In this document: positions 63,682 through 64,000 of the stretch, piece by piece
Layout: the number at the start of each line of letters is the position of its first letter
Position numbering within the stretch: position 1 is the first letter of the stretch
Origin: Stomorhina lunata
Lineage: Eukaryota > Arthropoda > Insecta > Diptera > Rhiniidae
DNA length: 64,000 bases
Direction: 5' to 3'
NCBI GenBank assembly: GCA_933228675.1
Contig: OW121740.1
Coordinates: forward strand, 1,364,001 to 1,428,000
The notes under the pieces: model-generated
What the model was told of the DNA's origin: nothing
The model's database searches: none
The model's input: the letters and a program-made list of their open reading frames with translations, nothing else
Position numbers and translations under genes: made by a program

Positions 63682-64000
63682 TCAATTAGTCAAATTGTAG
63701 ACGCTATTGTGTCCGTAAAAGCAGGCAAAGCTCCAGGAAATGACTCATTGCCTACAGAATGCTTTAAAGTCAATCCGCAAAGGGTGGCAACTTTGTTTCT
63801 TCCTCTTTTCCAAAAGATATGGATTGAGGAAAATATACCCAAAGATTGGAAAGAATCCATCATAATAAAAATACCTAAAAAAGGGGCTCTAAAAAACAGG
63901 AACAATTGGAGAGGTATATCTATTATTCCATCAATCACTAAAATATTCAAGAAAATAATTTTAAACAGAATATGCGAGACGCTTAACAATAAATTAGCGA
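63682..64000 (+). pseudogene. LINE reverse transcriptase, N-terminal fragment cut by window end
   Basis: Open from 63682 to the window end, about 106 codons. Motifs are VKAGKAPGNDSLPTECFK, LFQKIWIEENIPKDWKESII, KKGALKNRNNWRGISII and PSITKIFKKIILNRIC, the first conserved blocks of a non-LTR reverse transcriptase. It is preceded by an in-frame stop, so the 5' part of the ORF is missing or shifted. The clade cannot be fixed; the NNWRGIS block differs from the Jockey fragment at 47244. Whether it is intact to the right cannot be seen. Confidence 0.8.

Noticed and set aside
63690..63989. A 99-codon open frame on the minus strand at the right edge
   Set aside because: It is the antisense of the LINE reverse-transcriptase fragment, whose plus-strand motifs are convincing.

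Overview
The window looks like a piece of a higher-fly (dipteran) nuclear genome. It is strongly AT-rich, genes are split by short GT-AG introns, and core-promoter motifs are of the fly type. All four recognisable host genes have their closest recalled relatives in Drosophila. The transposon load suggests a calyptrate fly (blow-fly or house-fly type), but that is inference. No prokaryotic, plasmid or CRISPR feature is visible.

Left third (1-22.7 kb), the gene cluster. Four genes could be rebuilt exon by exon with consistent reading phase. (i) Stubble, a type II transmembrane serine protease, is on + at 5234-9239 with 8 coding exons and 896 codons. (ii) A MICOS Mic26/27 (apolipoprotein O family) subunit is on - at 10649-11411, 2 exons, 233 codons. 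(iii) A GRTP1-like TBC-domain Rab GAP is on + at 13744-15183, 5 exons, 392 codons. (iv) A 48-related bHLH factor, best matched to Fer2, is on - at 16705-22668, 5 exons, 236 codons. Its 4.4-kb first intron holds a mariner-type element. The genes act in unrelated processes: epithelial proteolysis, mitochondrial cristae, vesicle traffic and neuronal fate. Their grouping is best read as conserved microsynteny, not a pathway.

Middle and right (22.7-64 kb). This part is mostly non-coding and repeat-rich. On + there is a candidate first coding exon (42046-42196) about 2.5 kb downstream of an Inr+DPE core promoter (39500). A second promoter-like site with a TATA-type box and Inr lies at 53957. Together they suggest a large + strand gene with alternative promoters whose remaining exons lie beyond the window.

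The rest is mobile DNA. It includes a DD37E mariner-type element with one nonsense codon, two damaged rosa-type (DD41D) mariners, a tRNA-derived SINE family (two full copies with 13-14 bp target duplications and one 5'-truncated copy), three LINE fragments, and several inverted-repeat MITE families. There is also a hairpin-headed, GTCY-microsatellite repeat group.

The sequence records a layered insertion history. A rosa mariner sits inside a 260-bp MITE, a 906-bp TIR element sits inside a 540-bp foldback MITE, and a LINE plus a foldback MITE sit inside an older mariner-like TIR element. I see no new multi-gene system. The most original signals are the SINE family, the nested insertions, the dual-promoter locus, and a tandem splice acceptor inside the bHLH domain of the Fer2-like gene.
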